A DNA stretch of 61,081 bases. It comes from DASTOB01 sp035720425 (GTDB lineage: Bacteria > Chloroflexota > Limnocylindria > Limnocylindrales > CSP1-4). Position numbers and translations under genes: made by a program. A model generated the notes under the pieces. The model ran no database searches and had not been told where the DNA came from. It saw nothing but the letters and a program-made list of their open reading frames with translations. Below, piece after piece: positions 59,315 to 61,081 of this stretch; position 1 is the stretch's first letter; each line of letters begins with the position of its first letter. The DNA lies in contig DASTOB010000161.1 of assembly GCA_035720425.1 (NCBI GenBank), positions 1 through 61,081 of the forward strand. Reading direction: 5' to 3'.

Positions 59315-61021
59315 ATGAGATACGCACGACGACTGGTGGCCATCGCAGTGTCGACGACGCTCGTCGTCGCCGCCTGCGGCGGATCGGCTTCACCGTCGCC
59401 ATCGGGTCCGGCGAGTCAACCACCCGGGAGTGACGCCCCGGCCACCTCGGCGCCGCCGACGCAGGTCGAGGAGTTGACCCTCGCCACGTTCGACACCGAG
59501 TTCGCGCTGACGGCGCTCGACTTCAACTACGGCTACCCGGGCTTCGAGTTCGTCAAGCTTCAGTACGACACCCTCGTCCAGGTGGACACGAGCAACAACC
59601 CGCAGCCGCTGCTGGCCACCGAGTGGGAGTCGAACGCGGGCGCGACCGAGTGGACCTTCACGCTCCGCGACGACGTCACGTGGCACGACGGCGAGCCGTT
59701 CACGGCCGACGACGTCGCGTTCACCGTGCGCTACCAGAACGACGTCGTTCGCGGCGGTGGCGCGTTCACGACCATGCGCGGCTTCGAGGCGGAGGTCATC
59801 GACGACACGCACGTCACGATCACCACGCCCCAGCCCGAGCCGGAGCTCGTCCGCAAGCTCAACCTCATCGTGATGCTGCCGGAGCACATCTGGGACGGCG
59901 TCGGCGACGTCGAGGACCTCGAGGAGTCCGATCGACAGATCACCGAACTGGCCGATCACACGGGCACGGGTCCGTACATGATGGGCGACTACGATCCGGA
60001 CCGCTCGTACACGTTCCTCGCCAACGAGAACTACTTCCTCGGCGCTCCGGCGGTCAAGAAGATCGTCGTGCCGATCATCAAGGACACGACCGCGCTGTTC
60101 TCCGCGCTCCGATCCGGTGAGGTCGACGCCGTCGTGTCGGCGCTCCCCGCCGAGAACATCCCCGACTTCGAAAACCAGGCCAACCTGACCCTCCTCGAGG
60201 GCCCCGCGTTCTCGAGCCGCGTGCTCCAGATCAACGCGGCCCACGAGCCGTTCGACGACCCCGTCGTTCGTCGGGCGATCGGCATGATGATCGACCCGCA
60301 GGAACTCGTCGACGTGGCCAAGCTCGGCCAGGCCGTCGTGGGCAGCCAGGGCTACATCCATCCGAACCTGCCCGGAGCCGCGGACGGCCTCACGCTCGAG
60401 CGCGACTATGCCGCCGCGAACGCCCTCCTCGAGGGCGCCGGGTACGTGGACTCCAACAATGACGGCGTTCGGGAGACACCGGACGGCACGCCGATGTCGT
60501 ACGAGGTCGTCGCGTGGGCGGAGGAACCGGACATGATCCGGGCCGCCGACCTGCTCGTCGAGTGGGGAGCGGAGATCGGGCTCGACCTGCGAACGGCTGC
60601 GACCGAGACGAATGCTGCAGTCGATCTCGTGTGGCCCGGCTTCGATCGGTCCGCGAGCGGTCCCGGGCCGTTCGACCTGGCCGTCTGGAACTGGTCGGCC
60701 GGCGTGCTCAACGTGCCGTCGCAGGCGCTCCAGCTGTTCTACCACTCCGATGTCGTGAAGGGACGCCTCAACGTCGACTTCTACGAGAGCTCGGAGATGG
60801 ACGGCCTGCTGGACGACCTCGCCGCGTCGACGGACCCGGACGAGCGCGCAGACCTCATGCTCCAGGTCCAGGAGCTCGCCGCGGAGGACCTGCCGTTCAT
60901 CATCCTCTGGTACCCGGTCGACACGTACGCGTTCGACTCGACCGTCTACGACGGTTGGCGTTTCCTCGACGGATTGGGGATCATCAACAAGCTGTCGTTC
61001 CTGCCGCAGGTCTATCCCTAG
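59315..61021 (+). CDS. ABC transporter substrate-binding lipoprotein (family 5, peptide/opine type)
   Basis: A 568-residue extracytoplasmic binding protein. The signal peptide ends in the lipobox VVAAC, with Cys as the lipid anchor, followed by a Ser/Pro/Ala-rich tether. The mature part follows the DppA/OppA plan: YDTLVQVD, PLLATEWESN, WTFTLRDDVTWHDGEPFTADD, and VRRAIGMMIDPQELV. It could import peptides, opines or another solute feeding the island. A GTG one codon upstream is an alternative start; GGAGGAGG precedes both. Permease and ATPase genes are not in the window and may follow. Confidence 0.93.
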   Translation: MRYARRLVAIAVSTTLVVAACGGSASPSPSGPASQPPGSDAPATSAPPTQVEELTLATFDTEFALTALDFNYGYPGFEFVKLQYDTLVQVDTSNNPQPLLATEWESNAGATEWTFTLRDDVTWHDGEPFTADDVAFTVRYQNDVVRGGGAFTTMRGFEAEVIDDTHVTITTPQPEPELVRKLNLIVMLPEHIWDGVGDVEDLEESDRQITELADHTGTGPYMMGDYDPDRSYTFLANENYFLGAPAVKKIVVPIIKDTTALFSALRSGEVDAVVSALPAENIPDFENQANLTLLEGPAFSSRVLQINAAHEPFDDPVVRRAIGMMIDPQELVDVAKLGQAVVGSQGYIHPNLPGAADGLTLERDYAAANALLEGAGYVDSNNDGVRETPDGTPMSYEVVAWAEEPDMIRAADLLVEWGAEIGLDLRTAATETNAAVDLVWPGFDRSASGPGPFDLAVWNWSAGVLNVPSQALQLFYHSDVVKGRLNVDFYESSEMDGLLDDLAASTDPDERADLMLQVQELAAEDLPFIILWYPVDTYAFDSTVYDGWRFLDGLGIINKLSFLPQVYP

Positions 61022-61042
61022 GCAGACCGCTCATCGAAACCC

Positions 61043-61077
61043 GGCGGCGGGCCCCGGCCTCCTCGGGGCCCGCCGCC
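61043..61077 (+). terminator. Strong GC hairpin after the binding-protein gene
   Basis: A 14-base perfect stem (GGCGGCGGGCCCCG / CGGGGCCCGCCGCC) with a seven-base loop begins 21 bases after the stop codon. The window ends before any T-run could be seen, so it is either a terminator or an mRNA-stabilising hairpin that keeps the binding protein in excess over downstream permease genes. Confidence 0.7.
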
Positions 61078-61081
61078 GCTC

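Noticed and set aside
61043..61077. Calling a definite Rho-independent terminator
   Set aside because: The stem is perfect, but the window ends before any T-tract; it could equally be a stabilising hairpin between the binding-protein and permease genes.

Overview
The window is about 61 kb of very GC-rich DNA, densely packed with genes, with many ATGA/GTGA stop-start overlaps and frequent GTG starts. It has no rRNA, tRNA, CRISPR array, phage or insertion-sequence transposase that I can recognise. The gene mix includes Ku plus a three-domain LigD, a cluster of S8 proteases, an F420-type LLM oxidoreductase, TrmB and MerR regulators, a B12-dependent acyl-CoA mutase, and genes that appear to be leaderless. 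It fits an aerobic, soil or freshwater, high-GC bacterium of the Chloroflexota (Limnocylindria-like), with an actinobacterium-like lineage as the alternative. The assignment is inference, because no marker gene is present.

Layout. 0.1-6.1 kb: secreted subtilase, then the NHEJ pair ku-ligD. 6.1-9.7 kb: minus-strand genes for a GyrI-like protein, a membrane cytochrome/molybdopterin fusion, a papain-like protein and a DUF72 protein. 9.8-15.1 kb: two more secreted S8 proteases. 15.2-17.0 kb: TrmB regulator and LLM oxidoreductase. 17.0-17.95 kb: gene-free, repeat-rich stretch. 17.95-23.6 kb: MerR-MFS operon, YyaL-type thioredoxin protein, Nudix-MBL fusion, MUG-type DNA glycosylase. 23.6-32.0 kb: dihydroxyacetone (DHA) phosphorylation locus with its own PTS relay (DhaM, HPr, glycerol/DHA channel, DhaK, DhaL, EI). 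It is divergent from a second dhaL that is translationally coupled to a two-component system. 32.0-35.1 kb: hairpin repeat array, TatA, HDAC-GNAT fusion, DoxX-like protein.

35.2-61 kb is a large catabolic island. Minus strand: SDR, ornithine cyclodeaminase family, serine/threonine dehydratase family. Plus strand: urocanase-like, imidazolonepropionase-like and formimidoylglutamate deiminase genes. These are followed without a clear break by a 3-aminobutyryl-CoA ammonia-lyase-like hotdog protein, an acyl-CoA ligase, a two-subunit B12 mutase, and a rhamnulose-1-phosphate aldolase/dehydrogenase with its kinase. Next come a beta-hydroxyacid dehydrogenase, a GH127 glycosidase, a HutC-like GntR repressor, a HAD protein and an EEP-family protein. 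Minus strand again: histidine ammonia-lyase and an odd M20 hydrolase. A cupin and an oligopeptide-type ABC binding lipoprotein close the window. A TTGACA..ACATGTACG motif occurs before two of these units and a weaker copy before a third, which suggests one GntR regulon.

The most interesting signal is the ligase/mutase/ammonia-lyase set. The mutase large subunit lacks the methylmalonyl-CoA residues Tyr89/Arg207 and carries Val/Asp/Gln at the positions that define 2-hydroxyisobutyryl-CoA mutase. Beside a beta-aminoacyl-CoA ammonia-lyase, this suggests a B12 route from a 2-amino (or 2-hydroxy) isobutyryl-type acid through 3-aminobutyryl-CoA to crotonyl-CoA. The urocanase and imidazolonepropionase homologues of the same operon also have changed active-site motifs, so the imidazole substrate may not be plain histidine.
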